From: Lachnospiraceae bacterium C6A11
Lineage (GTDB): Bacteria > Bacillota > Clostridia > Lachnospirales > Lachnospiraceae
DNA length: 64,000 nt
Reading direction: 5' to 3'
Assembly: GCA_000702245.1 (NCBI GenBank)
Contig: JNKY01000018.1
Span: 62,001 to 126,000, forward strand
Position numbers and translations under genes: made by a program. The notes under the pieces are model-generated. The model saw nothing but the letters and a program-made list of their open reading frames with translations. It ran no database searches and was not told the DNA's origin. This document shows, piece by piece, positions 34,168 through 44,025 of this stretch (position 1 is its first letter; each line of letters opens with the position of its first letter).

Positions 34168-35232
34168 CTACCCACATATCACACCGCCGCCGACTACGCA
34201 GTCATTGTCATCATAAAATACCGCTGACTGCCCCGGCGTCACCGCTCTAACAGGCTCATCAAATACTATCCTCAGCCTGTCCTCATCTATCATCGAAAGA
34301 GTCGCCGCCTGCGGCTTGTGATGATATCTTATCTTCGCTCGTACTCTTACCTCCTCGCCCGGTGCAATGCCTTCTATGCTGAGGAAGTTCAGCCTGTTGC
34401 AGATAACCTCGTTCTTAAACAGCGCATCCTCAAGCGAAAGTACAACCTCGTTCCTTTCGGCATTTATCTCTTTGACAAATACAGGGTGGCCCATGGCTAT
34501 GCCGAGGCCCTTTCTCTGCCCTATCGTATAATGAATGATGCCCTTATGCTTTCCGAGTATATTTCCGTCCTCGTCGACGAAATTGCCCTCGCCCGGAATC
34601 TCTTTCTCAGAATTATCTTCGATGTATTCAGAGTATTTCCCATCCGTGACGAAGCATATTTCCTGCGAATCCGGCTTCTGGGCTACCAGCAGCCCGGCCT
34701 TCACGGCAAGTGCCCTGACCTCATCCTTGGACAGTCCTCCAAGAGGCATGATGGTGCGGCTCAGCTGTTCCTGCGTCAGCCTGTAGAGCATATAGGTCTG
34801 GTCCTTCTCTGCATGATCCGCAGTCTTCACCGTATATCGACCGTTATCCAGCTTCATCACATGCGCATAATGTCCGGTCGCAACGTACTGTGCCTGCATC
34901 AAGTCCGCAAGTCCAAGCATCTTGTCCCACTTGATATAGCGATTACACTCAACGCACGGATTCGGCGTCATTCCCGCAATATAATCATCTATAAACTTTT
35001 TTATAACCTTTTCATTAAAATCGGCAACGCAGTTCTCCACATAATACGGTATTCCGATCATGTGTGAAACCTTGCGCGCATCGTCTATCTCGCAGCACCT
35101 GCTGTCCTTGCCGTCCTTGGTCATCCAGACCCTGAGCGTCACCCCGGACACCTCGTGCCCCGCCAGCTTAAGAAGATATGCTGCGACCGCACTGTCCACG
35201 CCGCCCGACATTCCAACTATTATTTTAGACAT
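34168..35232 (-). CDS. mnmA: tRNA-specific 2-thiouridylase MnmA
   Basis: 354 residues. PP-loop GMSGGVDSAVAAYLL at the N-terminus; NPCVECNRYIK with the catalytic Cys; DQTYMLYRL; second Cys in SQEICFV; C-terminal PGQSAVFYDDNDCVVGGGVI. Thiolates U34 of tRNA-Lys/Glu/Gln with sulfur from a persulfide carrier. The end is normal for the family, so the tandem repeats behind it are outside the gene. A TATAAT box and a leader hairpin precede it. Confidence 0.96.
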   Translation of the reverse strand: MSKIIVGMSGGVDSAVAAYLLKLAGHEVSGVTLRVWMTKDGKDSRCCEIDDARKVSHMIGIPYYVENCVADFNEKVIKKFIDDYIAGMTPNPCVECNRYIKWDKMLGLADLMQAQYVATGHYAHVMKLDNGRYTVKTADHAEKDQTYMLYRLTQEQLSRTIMPLGGLSKDEVRALAVKAGLLVAQKPDSQEICFVTDGKYSEYIEDNSEKEIPGEGNFVDEDGNILGKHKGIIHYTIGQRKGLGIAMGHPVFVKEINAERNEVVLSLEDALFKNEVICNRLNFLSIEGIAPGEEVRVRAKIRYHHKPQAATLSMIDEDRLRIVFDEPVRAVTPGQSAVFYDDNDCVVGGGVICG

Positions 35233-35285
35233 CTCTTAATCCTCTGATCTATTTATAAGTCAATTTATCATTAAATCTTATTCCT

Positions 35286-35341
35286 CGTGAAATATGCGGC
35301 CAATTGCACCTCTCCGGAAAATACAATGTCGCATGTTCACG
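35286..35341 (-). repeat. Leader hairpin element E (before mnmA)
   Basis: CGTGAAATATGCG (35286-35298) pairs with CGCATGTTCACG (35330-35341), one bulge and one mismatch. Sense core reads TTGTATTTTC..GGAGAGG, similar to the core of element B. It begins 12 bases after a TATAAT box (35353-35358). Confidence 0.5.
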
Positions 35342-35352
35342 CAACAAACCAA

Positions 35353-35358
35353 ATTATA
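35353..35358 (-). promoter_or_regulatory. -10 box of mnmA
   Basis: TATAAT on the minus strand, with transcription expected near 35345, i.e. at the base of hairpin E. No good -35 was found at 17 bp. Confidence 0.5.
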
Positions 35359-35411
35359 TTTTATCACGCCGTAATATTGCGGGCAAGTCAGCCATCACAA
35401 AAAATCTAAGC

Positions 35412-35444
35412 AAAAGAAAAGGGCATCAAATCTGATGCCCTTTT
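35412..35444 (-). terminator. Terminator of the pilin gene
   Basis: 12-bp perfect stem (AAAAGGGCATCA / TGATGCCCTTTT, loop AATC), then TTTTCTTTT on the minus strand, 28 bp after the stop. Confidence 0.92.
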
Positions 35445-35471
35445 CCTTCATTATTTCAGTTATTCAATCAA

Positions 35472-36200
35472 TTACTTGAATTCCTTCTGCTGATAATCCT
35501 TAAGTCTTGTCCAGAAGTCACTTTTAAATGTACCCGAATTATTATTCGTTTTTCCCCAACCTGTTTTATTTGAGATCATATAGTACTGGATTCTAAGTCC
35601 TGTACGTGATCCACTCTTAAATCTGTTATATGGATCAAGGTCATTTTTATTTTCATTATTTGAATTACCCAACCTTGGATTCTTCTTGGTCCATTTTCCT
35701 TCGTAATAATACAGCGGAGCATCACCATTCTTGCCTATATATACCGCAACAAAAACAGTGTATTTGTCATGCTTTGTTACCTTGTCATTATACTTTGTAT
35801 TCTGATTCCAGTTGCTTCCTACTCCTATATAAAACAAATACGGTGCCTTATCACCGGTCATGCCGGCAGTCTCAAGAATCTTCTTTGCCGCATCGGTATT
35901 TTCTGATATTGCGTCACCATTTTTATCTTTATCACTTAAGAATGTCGCCCCCGGAAGTATCGGATCACCCAAAACAAGCTTATCGCCATTTTTAGCGTAC
36001 AGCTCAGTCAGTTCAGCCTGAGCCGCCGTAAGGCAGTTCTTCGCATCAAGCAGCTGCTGCTTCTCCTTAGCCTTATCCAAATATCCAAGCAATGCCGGAA
36101 TAAGTATCGCTGCAAGTATTGCAAGAATTACAAGCACTACAATAAGCTCCACCAAAGTGAAGCCCTTATCTTTCCTTTGCTTCAATGATCTCTCTTTCAT
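35472..36200 (-). CDS. Type IV pilin-like protein
   Basis: 242 residues from ATG 36200 (AAAGG at spacing 8; the frame opens two codons earlier on TTG). A short basic leader ends in KDKG, and FTLVELIVVLVILAILAAI is the class III signal with Glu5 and TM helix, so the prepilin peptidase would cut between G and F. A long C-terminal part rich in Lys/Asn/Gly follows, without a disulfide. Encoded near a prepilin peptidase and an EAL protein; the pilus ATPase and platform genes are not in the window. Confidence 0.9.
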   Translation of the reverse strand: MKERSLKQRKDKGFTLVELIVVLVILAILAAILIPALLGYLDKAKEKQQLLDAKNCLTAAQAELTELYAKNGDKLVLGDPILPGATFLSDKDKNGDAISENTDAAKKILETAGMTGDKAPYLFYIGVGSNWNQNTKYNDKVTKHDKYTVFVAVYIGKNGDAPLYYYEGKWTKKNPRLGNSNNENKNDLDPYNRFKSGSRTGLRIQYYMISNKTGWGKTNNNSGTFKSDFWTRLKDYQQKEFK

Positions 36201-36285
36201 ACGCAACGCCTTTCATAAGTATATTAAACACACATTCATCCACTACTATAATTATAGTACAACAACCACCAATTCAACAACAGTT

Positions 36286-38208
36286 TTATTTCCTCGCCTT
36301 TGCGATTGAGATAAGCTTTACAAATTCGTTTTTAGGGATTGGTCTGGAGAAATAATATCCCTGCAGGTAGTCGACCTTCAGTTTCTCGAGAAGTCGTACC
36401 TGATCGATGGTTTCGACGCCTTCCACGAGGATCTTCTTCTCCATCTGCTGAATCATACGGATCGTATTTTCCAGGATGGTCATTCCAAGCTTATTCTCAG
36501 CTCCCCAAAGTATGCTCTTATCAATCTTGATAACGTCAAAATCCAGTGAGAAAACCGAGCTTACATTCGAATAGCCTGTACCGTAGTCATCCATCGAGAA
36601 CATGAATCCGGCCTTCTTCAGTCGCGTAATTATGTTACTGAATATATCATAATCATCCGCCGCAATAGATTCTGTTATCTCGAAATTGATGCATCTCTTT
36701 TTGACGCCGTACCGTTCAACTATCTCCGTAACCTCTTCCACAAAGCCCGGCCTCATACACTGCTGAACGGACAGATTCACATTTATACTGTTGATACCAT
36801 ACCTCGCCGGTACACCCGACTTGATGAACTTGCAGACCTCTTCAAGCACAAAATCATCTATATCATCTATAAGTCCACTTCTCTCAGCGACCGGTATAAA
36901 CTCATCCGGATAGAGCTTTCCAAGCTCCTTATCGTGCATACGGATAAGCGCCTCCGCGCCGTGAAGACTTCCGTCCAGATTATAGGTCGGCTGGTAATAA
37001 ACCTCATAGCTGTTTTCGGCAAAGCCCCTTGCAAGAGCCTCCTCTAGCGCCTGCCTCCTCATGATGAAACCGAGGTCGTCATCCCTGAGAACCCTCTTGT
37101 CCTTAGATTCCTTGCCATGGCTGTCCAGCATGTAGAAGAATTCCGAGGTGCTCTTGATCTGCTTCGGAACATCCGCAACCATAACCGTTGCGTTGAGCTG
37201 TATGCTGTAATCCTTATATTCCCAGGACTCGTCGAATCTCTTCAGTATATCCTCCGCGATCTGATCAGCCTTCTCGCCCATCTCATCATAAAGCGTTAGA
37301 ACAACCGTTGATTTTTCCGGCACATAAACGTAATAACGCTTAACCACCGACTTCAGGTAATCAGCGATCATCTCGACGATAACGTTATTCTCTCCACTGT
37401 TTACCAGCCTGCTTATATTATCGAAATTGTGTATATGGATCATGATAAGACTGAGCTTTCTGTTATGAGTCAGACAGCCGCCCAGATCGAGATTCATCGC
37501 AGCACGGTTGTAAAATCTCGTACCCGAGTAAAGGCGCTCGTCCTCGTTCTCAATAGACATCATAACGCCCGAAAGTCCAAGCACCTCAGTCAGCACTTCT
37601 ACCCTTAGCGTCTTGTCGACAAGCTGAACAATAACGCCCGTCGCAACCATAAAGATAAAAAATACCAGTGCCTTCTTTCGCTTACCCGAAAGTATCCTCC
37701 AGGAATTCACAAGAACGATGATCCCCAGAACGTAATATATCAGAGCCGCAATGTAGATGAGAGTAAGACCCCACTCACGGCAGTACCTGTTATTCTCATC
37801 AAAGCTCCAGACTGCATTTGTCAGTGGATTTGTGAGCGCAAGAAGCTCCGTAATGACTAGCGGAACAAAAATGATGACCGTCTTTATATTTGAAAGACGT
37901 GTCGATGCAAAGCTTATATTTGAAACATAATAAAAGAACAGAGGGCACAGTACCGTATGCGTTGCAAAATAGACATACTTACTGACCCTGACAGCATTCA
38001 GCGAACCCGCCGCCAGAGTAGGATCATCGTCGTAAATACTGGACGCCATCTCCGTAACAGCGTTTACAGCCAGTATAAAATACAATCCTATGAATATCTT
38101 GTTATGAGTCTTATCTGTACGCCCCTGAATAAATGTGTAGATCAGATTAACTGCGCATATAAGAAACGATGACAGACCAACCCCAAAAACAAAAGAATAG
38201 TCAAACAC
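36286..38208 (-). CDS. Membrane-bound EAL c-di-GMP phosphodiesterase
   Basis: 640 residues from GTG 38208 (AAGGATGTGATC upstream). N-terminal 7-TM sensor-like part (about 5-215), a degenerate GGDEF-like domain (about 225-370, no GG(D/E)EF), and an EAL domain (about 380-640). Catalytic motifs are intact: GAEALIRM, SINVNLS, INFEITES, MDDYGTGYSN, IKIDKS, VEGVETID and QGYYFSRP. Predicted active PDE lowering c-di-GMP. Sits between the prepilin peptidase and the pilin gene, so it may link c-di-GMP to pilus or surface behaviour. Confidence 0.93.
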   Translation of the reverse strand: MFDYSFVFGVGLSSFLICAVNLIYTFIQGRTDKTHNKIFIGLYFILAVNAVTEMASSIYDDDPTLAAGSLNAVRVSKYVYFATHTVLCPLFFYYVSNISFASTRLSNIKTVIIFVPLVITELLALTNPLTNAVWSFDENNRYCREWGLTLIYIAALIYYVLGIIVLVNSWRILSGKRKKALVFFIFMVATGVIVQLVDKTLRVEVLTEVLGLSGVMMSIENEDERLYSGTRFYNRAAMNLDLGGCLTHNRKLSLIMIHIHNFDNISRLVNSGENNVIVEMIADYLKSVVKRYYVYVPEKSTVVLTLYDEMGEKADQIAEDILKRFDESWEYKDYSIQLNATVMVADVPKQIKSTSEFFYMLDSHGKESKDKRVLRDDDLGFIMRRQALEEALARGFAENSYEVYYQPTYNLDGSLHGAEALIRMHDKELGKLYPDEFIPVAERSGLIDDIDDFVLEEVCKFIKSGVPARYGINSINVNLSVQQCMRPGFVEEVTEIVERYGVKKRCINFEITESIAADDYDIFSNIITRLKKAGFMFSMDDYGTGYSNVSSVFSLDFDVIKIDKSILWGAENKLGMTILENTIRMIQQMEKKILVEGVETIDQVRLLEKLKVDYLQGYYFSRPIPKNEFVKLISIAKARK

Positions 38209-38223
38209 CCGATCACATCCTTT

Positions 38224-39060
38224 TTAGTGTGTCATCTGTGCCTCAAGTATATCTCCATACCAGTTTATTATGTTCATACCGTAGACTACAGCCAGTCCAA
38301 GGCCGATGCAGAGTGATGGTCCGAAAGGCATATGGTCCTTGCCACCCTTCTTCTTTCTGAGAAGAACAATAACACCGATAAAGCCTCCGATAAATATTCC
38401 AAATATGAATCCCATCAGTACTATCTTCCAGCCGAGCAAAAAGCCTGCCGCGAACATCAGCTTGATATCGCCGCCGCCGAAGGCGTCCGGTATGATAAAG
38501 TTAAATACTCTGAGAGGAAGGCTTACGCAGATACATCCTATCAGCCTGTCCCTTATACTTACATCCGGAACGAGCCAGATAGCTGCGATTCCGAGCATAA
38601 GTATCATATAATTGAGATATGGCGGTATTTCCATAGTATCTCTGTCGATAAAACCGATCATGAAAAGAAGGATATAGAGCAGCATCATAAGAACCAGCTC
38701 TGCAGCAAAGTCAAAATGTCTTCCGAGAAGATATCCACCAAAGAGTCCGAGGATTGCTCCGCCGATCACTCTGAGCTTTGAAACCTTTGCTCTTTCAGGA
38801 GTGAACTCAAGGAATTCTCCCCTTTCGCCTGTTATCTCTCCCCAGATAAGTGAACCTAACTTAGCAGGTGCACTCTTGTCGCGCATCGCCTGCTTTTTCT
38901 TCTTCAGGATCTTCTCATCTATCTTCTTGTCCTTCTCGTACGCCTTTTCATACGCCGCATCTCTTGCCAGAATCCATGCGGATATCCTTGCTATGATGAA
39001 ACACGACGCTGCAAATGCAGCCGCAATGATCAGCGCACATACTATTTCTGTAACTCCCAT
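38224..39060 (-). CDS. Prepilin peptidase (A24 family, no methylase domain)
   Basis: 278 residues with 6-7 TM helices. Aspartates of the A24 protease are in FIDRDTMEIPPYLN and GGGDIKLMFA. The N-terminal four-cysteine methyltransferase domain of PilD is missing; instead there is a charged cytoplasmic stretch (about 38-95). This is a TadV/CpaA-like or short Gram-positive form. It would cleave the class III leader of the pilin encoded beyond the EAL gene. Confidence 0.9.
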   Translation of the reverse strand: MGVTEIVCALIIAAAFAASCFIIARISAWILARDAAYEKAYEKDKKIDEKILKKKKQAMRDKSAPAKLGSLIWGEITGERGEFLEFTPERAKVSKLRVIGGAILGLFGGYLLGRHFDFAAELVLMMLLYILLFMIGFIDRDTMEIPPYLNYMILMLGIAAIWLVPDVSIRDRLIGCICVSLPLRVFNFIIPDAFGGGDIKLMFAAGFLLGWKIVLMGFIFGIFIGGFIGVIVLLRKKKGGKDHMPFGPSLCIGLGLAVVYGMNIINWYGDILEAQMTH

Positions 39061-39137
39061 ATCTTACCCTCAACATTTACGGCACTCCGCCTGTCATCAC
39101 AAAACGGATATGCCGGTTATATCTTTTTTAAATACTA

Positions 39138-40925
39138 CTATTTTTCTTCGCTCTTCTTAACGATAGCGATATTCAGCTCCTCAAGCTGTGCATCCGTAAC
39201 AACGCCCGGAGCATCCATCATGATATCCTGTGCATTCTTGTTCATAGGGAATGCGATGATCTCACGGATAGATTCCTCGCCTGCAAGAAGCATGATCATT
39301 CTATCTACACCAGGAGCGATACCTGCATGTGGAGGTGCACCGTAAGTAAATGCATTGTACATAGCAGGGAACTTAGCCTTAACCTCGTCCTCTCCAAGAC
39401 GAACCATCTTGAAGGCCTCGATCATTATCTCAGGATCGTGGTTTCTGACAGCTCCCGAAGAAAGCTCGATTCCGTTACATACAAGGTCGTACTGATCAGC
39501 CATGATGCTGAGCGGATCAACCTCACCTGCCGCTGCCTTCTCAAGGATCTCCTTGCCGCCGATAGGCATAGAGAACGGATTGTGGCAGAACTCGAGAAGT
39601 CCTGACTCCTCGCCGATCTCGTACATTGGGAAATCAACGATCCAGCAGAACTCATATCTCTCCTTGTCCATATGACCTTCGCATTCTATGCCGAGCATCT
39701 TAACCGCAACGCCTGCGATCTTCTGTGCGAGAGTCTTCTTGCCTGCACCAACAACTACGAGAGTATTTGGAGCAAGGTTCAGCTTCTTTGTTATTGCCTC
39801 AGCGATAGCCGGATCAGCATTAACGAACTTAGCGATACCTCCGGCGATGGCACCGGTCTCATCACACTTAAACCAGTAAGCCTTAGCGCCAGCCTGAACC
39901 TCTATATTTGCGCAGATTGCATCGATCTGCTTTCTTGTAAGCTTGCAGTCAGAAACAGGAACAGCCTTAACAACATTGCCCTTGAACGGCTCGAAACCAC
40001 ACTCGGCGAGCTCATCCGTAACGTCAGAAACTCTGAGATCGATACGAAGGTCCGGCTTGTCTGTTCCGAATTCATCCATAGCCTGAAGATATGGAATCCT
40101 TGTGAATGGTGACTCTGAAGCTATATTGTAAGTACCGTATTTTGCAAATACAGGTGGAAGAACATCCTCGATAACAGCAAATACATCCTCCTTAGACGCA
40201 AATGCCATCTCCATATCGAGCTGATAGAATTCTCCCGGTGAACGGTCTCCTCTCGCATCCTCATCTCTGAAGCACGGAGCGATCTGGAAATACCTGTCAA
40301 AGCCTGCAGTCATAAGAAGCTGCTTAAACTGCTGCGGAGCCTGAGGAAGTGCATAGAACTTGCCCGGATGCTTTCTTGCAGGTACGAGATAATCTCTTGC
40401 GCCTTCAGGTGAAGAAGCTGTAAGGATAGGAGTTGTGATCTCAAGGAATCCATGCTCTATCATAGCTGCTCTCAGTGCCGCAACAACGTTGCATCTAAGA
40501 ACGATATTATTCTTAACTGCAGGGTTACGAAGATCAAGATAACGGTATTTGAGACGGAAGCTCTCATCTGCCTCTCTTGAACGGTTGATCTCGAAAGGAA
40601 GCTCTGCATGGTAATTCTTGCCGAGCAGCTCGATCTCTGTAGGCACGATCTCGATCTCACCTGTTGCTATATTTTTATTGACATTACTTCTCTCGCGAAC
40701 TGTACCGGTTATCTTAAGAGTTGACTCCTTGTTCACCGGCTTGATCTTCTCCATCATATCCTCTGACTCGATAACCACCTGGGTTGTTCCGTAAAAATCA
40801 CGCATAACCACAAATGCAAGGTTGCCGCCAACCATTCTGACGTTCTCCATCCAGCCGACGATCGTAACTGTCTCGCCTGCATTTGCTTTCCTAAGTTCTC
40901 CGCATGTGTGCGTTCTAGACTGCAT
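39138..40925 (-). CDS. aspS: Aspartyl-tRNA synthetase
   Basis: 595 residues from ATG 40925, chosen because the GGAGG lies inside the longer frame. OB-fold anticodon domain (about 1-110), class II motifs 1-3 with TPILTASSPEGARDY, FRDEDARGDRSPGEF and GIAPGVDRMIMLL, and the bacterial GAD insertion domain (about 290-420). Charges tRNA-Asp. Last of hemZ-hisS-aspS, with a complex palindromic leader between hisS and it. Confidence 0.98.
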   Translation of the reverse strand: MQSRTHTCGELRKANAGETVTIVGWMENVRMVGGNLAFVVMRDFYGTTQVVIESEDMMEKIKPVNKESTLKITGTVRERSNVNKNIATGEIEIVPTEIELLGKNYHAELPFEINRSREADESFRLKYRYLDLRNPAVKNNIVLRCNVVAALRAAMIEHGFLEITTPILTASSPEGARDYLVPARKHPGKFYALPQAPQQFKQLLMTAGFDRYFQIAPCFRDEDARGDRSPGEFYQLDMEMAFASKEDVFAVIEDVLPPVFAKYGTYNIASESPFTRIPYLQAMDEFGTDKPDLRIDLRVSDVTDELAECGFEPFKGNVVKAVPVSDCKLTRKQIDAICANIEVQAGAKAYWFKCDETGAIAGGIAKFVNADPAIAEAITKKLNLAPNTLVVVGAGKKTLAQKIAGVAVKMLGIECEGHMDKERYEFCWIVDFPMYEIGEESGLLEFCHNPFSMPIGGKEILEKAAAGEVDPLSIMADQYDLVCNGIELSSGAVRNHDPEIMIEAFKMVRLGEDEVKAKFPAMYNAFTYGAPPHAGIAPGVDRMIMLLAGEESIREIIAFPMNKNAQDIMMDAPGVVTDAQLEELNIAIVKKSEEK

Positions 40926-40957
40926 TGTATTATCCTCCATATATATCTATATTCGCT

Positions 40958-41091
40958 ACTGACAGGTGCCATTCTCGACTCATCTCGCGAACGGTGCGGG
41001 TTCCCCTAACGGACGCTAAGCTCTCACTGCACTACGTTTGTGAATCGCTAAGCGCCGAGACCCGCAACGGTCTCGACTGGCACCTATCAGT
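40958..41091 (-). promoter_or_regulatory. Complex palindromic leader between hisS and aspS
   Basis: Outer stem ACTGACAGGTGCCA (40958-40971) with TGGCACCTATCAGT (41078-41091), one mismatch. Inside, ACCCGC (41060-41065) can pair either within GAGACC/GGTCTC (41057-41074) or with GCGGGT (40996-41001), so two folds exclude each other. No T-box consensus was found. May control aspS separately from hisS. Confidence 0.5.
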
Positions 41092-41104
41092 ACGCTCATA
41101 TTAA

Positions 41105-42412
41105 CTAAATATCTCTATCTGAGAAGAACTCCACTATTTCAGTGTAACCTTCCGCCTTTAACTGATCCTTTTGAAATTTCTTATTTTTCTTCATTATTAC
41201 CAAGTTAATGTTCTCGCCGGCTGCTCTTCTTTCCTTAGCCATTGTAAGAATCTTAGCCATCTTGTCCTCAGGCATATTCTTCTCGATCATAAATGCAGTC
41301 TTCTCTGCGCTGCCCGGAACCTTGAAGTCCCTCTCGAGGAGAAGCATAACGATTCTCTCGAATCCGATTGAGAAGCCGCAGGCAGGTGTCTGCTGACCTG
41401 TGAAACGTCCGATCATTTCATCGTAACGTCCACCGCCGCCAACGGATCCGCCGTATTCGTCCATCGAGATCTCAAATATAGGTCCTGTGTAATATGACAT
41501 ACCGCGAACCAGTGTAGGATCGAAGGCCATCTTGAACTCAGCTTCCTTAGCTGCTTCAACATTCTGAATGATGAAGGCAAGGCCGTCTGTAACACTCTCG
41601 TCAAGGAACTCACCAAGTGTTTCTTTCAGGAACTTGATTCCTGCAACATCAGGTGTAGTCTTGTTGAAGAGCTCAAGGTATTTATCAACTGTTTCGCTGC
41701 TGTTTCCTACGGAAATAAGTTCCTCGCGCACACCGTCCAGACCGATCTTGTCCATCTTATCAAGTGTGATGAAAATACCATCATAATCAACCGCATCAGC
41801 CTTAACCGGTTCTACACCCTCCTCACTAACGGTCGTAAGAGGCTCAAAGCCTGCATAATCAACCATTGCACGGAGTATCCTTCTGTCATTTATTCTAATA
41901 GTGAAATTCTTGAAATCAAGTTTACCAAGCAGTGTCGAGGTTGCAAGAATCAGCTCTATCTCAGCAAGGTTTGTAGGCTCGCCGAGTATATCGATGTCGC
42001 ACTGCATAAACTGTCTGTAGCGGCCTCTCTGAGGTCTGTCGGCACGCCATACATTTCCCATCTGGAGCGCCTTGAACGGACTTGGAAGCTCGTTTGCATT
42101 GTTTGAATAATACCTTGAAAGCGGAACTGTAAGGTCATATCTGAGGCCTCCGTCCACAAGGTCGTCAGCACTCCTGGCCTCGTCCAGGCGGAGCTTCTCG
42201 CCACGCTTCAGGATCTTAAATATAAGCTTCTCGTTCTCGCCGCCCTGTTTTGAAGACAGGTTCTCTATATGCTCTACCGCCGGAGTCTCAACGGAAGTGA
42301 AACCAAACTTCTTGTAGGTTTCCTTGATGAGACCGATCGCGTAGTCTCTTATCTCCATTTCTCTCGGAAGTATGTCCTTCATACCTGTAACAGGTTTCTT
42401 CGTCATGCTCAT
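41105..42412 (-). CDS. hisS: Histidyl-tRNA synthetase
   Basis: 435 residues. Class II motif 2 in FRADRPQRGRYRQFMQCD-like form (WRADRPQRGR), histidine-binding LVRGMSYYTGPIFE and motif 3 CGFSIGFERIVMLL; C-terminal anticodon domain about 345-435. The GG(R/D) loop before motif 3 is VGGGGRYDEMI. Starts 14 bp after hemZ. The C-terminal part looks slightly shortened compared with other HisRS. Confidence 0.96.
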   Translation of the reverse strand: MSMTKKPVTGMKDILPREMEIRDYAIGLIKETYKKFGFTSVETPAVEHIENLSSKQGGENEKLIFKILKRGEKLRLDEARSADDLVDGGLRYDLTVPLSRYYSNNANELPSPFKALQMGNVWRADRPQRGRYRQFMQCDIDILGEPTNLAEIELILATSTLLGKLDFKNFTIRINDRRILRAMVDYAGFEPLTTVSEEGVEPVKADAVDYDGIFITLDKMDKIGLDGVREELISVGNSSETVDKYLELFNKTTPDVAGIKFLKETLGEFLDESVTDGLAFIIQNVEAAKEAEFKMAFDPTLVRGMSYYTGPIFEISMDEYGGSVGGGGRYDEMIGRFTGQQTPACGFSIGFERIVMLLLERDFKVPGSAEKTAFMIEKNMPEDKMAKILTMAKERRAAGENINLVIMKKNKKFQKDQLKAEGYTEIVEFFSDRDI

Positions 42413-42426
42413 TCTTGCTTTTCTCC

Positions 42427-43917
42427 TTATTGGTTCACTCTTGCGTTACCTACGCTATCACGTTTCTTGTCCAGCATCTCCTCGATGCGGGCTATATAGT
42501 CATCGACGTTCTTCGTGTTGGCGATGCGTTCTACGTTGCCCTTAAACGGATTCACAAGCTTTGTGGATGCGCCCGCACCGGCACCGAAGATATCGACCTT
42601 CTCTTCCATTATCAGCATATTGTAGAGGCACTCCCTGCCCGGCTTTGAGTAGCCGACATTTTCGAGGTTGCCTGCAATATTTTTCTGCCTGTACATATAA
42701 TACGGTCTCATGCCCATATGCTTTGCGTACTCTGCCGCAAGGGCCTGCATTTCCCGCGCGTCGTGATTGATCACGTCCTGATAGGTTGCAAGCTCCTCCT
42801 TAAGATGAGCCGCCCTCTTAACCGCCAGTGAATGCACCGTCAGACTCTCCGGCCGAAGAAGTCTCAGCGCTTCAAGAGTCTTCTCCATATTTCGCAACTT
42901 CTCCATCGGAAGCCCCGCGATAATATCTGTATTTATGTTATTGAATCCGCTCTTTCTCGCGAGCTCAAACGCCCTCACAAACTGCTCTGAGGTATGCGCC
43001 CTTCCGATGATGTGGAGGGTCTCGTCGTTTATTGTCTGCGGATTGATGCTTATCCTTGTAACACCGTGGGCCTTCATGATGTCCAGCTTCGCCTGATTTA
43101 TGCTGTCCGGACGTCCCGCCTCGATAGTGTACTCCTTTAGATGCGATAAGTCAAAATATCTTAACGCTTCCGTCAGAAGATTATCAAAGGAAAGGTCCCC
43201 AAGTGAGGTCGGTGTGCCGCCTCCGATATAGACTGAAACCAGCCTTCTGTCTCTGTTGACGTAGGAGATGAACTGCAGCTCCCTCGAAAGTGCTGCAAGA
43301 TAATCCGGCACCTTGTATTTGTATTCGTTCACAGGAAATGCTGCGAACGAGCAGTAGAGACACCTGCTCGGGCAGAATGGAATATTGATGTAGAGGGCGT
43401 AATCCCTTGTGGTCACGATGTCCTCTCTCTCAAATATATCCATCTCGCACTTTGCCACCTTGAGGGCAAGCTTTGCCTTCTCCGGTGTCGCCGCATATCT
43501 TCTCTCGTATTCGGAAATAATGTCCTGATCGGTCTGATTCTCCCTGAGTCCCTGCATGGCAATCTTGGTCGGTCTGACGCCTGTCAGGCTGCCCCACGGA
43601 AGTGTCCTTCCCGTGAACTCGGAAAGCATCTGGTACGCCGCCAGCTTAAGCCTGTTTCTGAAGCTCTTTCTGTCCTCGAAATCGCCGCTGATATATGCAA
43701 AATACTTTACAACAGCCTTCTCCTCGATCTTCAGCATTGAACGCTTCTCGTTAAAAAGCGCAGTGAAGCAGAGGGTGAACTCGTTGTGAAGCTCACGCCC
43801 CAGCGACGCAACCGCTGCCGGCTTCATCTCTGTCAGCTTCTCACCCGGATAAAATGCCATGATCATCGCACGAAGATCATTATTATACAGTTCGCTGTTC
43901 TGAACCAAAAGGATCAT
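42427..43917 (-). CDS. hemZ: Coproporphyrinogen III oxidase-like radical SAM protein HemZ
   Basis: 496 residues. Radical SAM CxxxCxxC in CPSRCLYCSF; GGGTPTSLG; TIEAGRPDSI; INPQTINDETL; INTDIIAGLP; N-terminal ~170-residue extension ending GVRPTK as in Bacillus HemZ. Oxygen-independent coproporphyrinogen dehydrogenase-type enzyme; its role here is uncertain because no other heme genes are in view. It precedes hisS and aspS as in many Lachnospiraceae. Confidence 0.92.
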   Translation of the reverse strand: MILLVQNSELYNNDLRAMIMAFYPGEKLTEMKPAAVASLGRELHNEFTLCFTALFNEKRSMLKIEEKAVVKYFAYISGDFEDRKSFRNRLKLAAYQMLSEFTGRTLPWGSLTGVRPTKIAMQGLRENQTDQDIISEYERRYAATPEKAKLALKVAKCEMDIFEREDIVTTRDYALYINIPFCPSRCLYCSFAAFPVNEYKYKVPDYLAALSRELQFISYVNRDRRLVSVYIGGGTPTSLGDLSFDNLLTEALRYFDLSHLKEYTIEAGRPDSINQAKLDIMKAHGVTRISINPQTINDETLHIIGRAHTSEQFVRAFELARKSGFNNINTDIIAGLPMEKLRNMEKTLEALRLLRPESLTVHSLAVKRAAHLKEELATYQDVINHDAREMQALAAEYAKHMGMRPYYMYRQKNIAGNLENVGYSKPGRECLYNMLIMEEKVDIFGAGAGASTKLVNPFKGNVERIANTKNVDDYIARIEEMLDKKRDSVGNARVNQ

Positions 43918-44025
43918 TCGGGCACCTCGATTTTGTTATAATATCAACACTCACAGCAACATCCGCCGAACCCATCGGCTCCGCCGCCGGTCGTCTCTAA
44001 GAGACTATCGTTCAGTGATAATTGC

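Noticed and set aside
33993-34250. 85-residue plus-strand frame with 12-residue repeats
   Set aside because: It only reads the 36-bp tandem repeats and the antisense of mnmA; no ribosome site or start context.
40958-41091. T-box riboswitch before aspS
   Set aside because: No T-box antiterminator consensus (TGGNACCGCG) and no specifier-loop arrangement could be found; the palindromes were kept as an unnamed leader.
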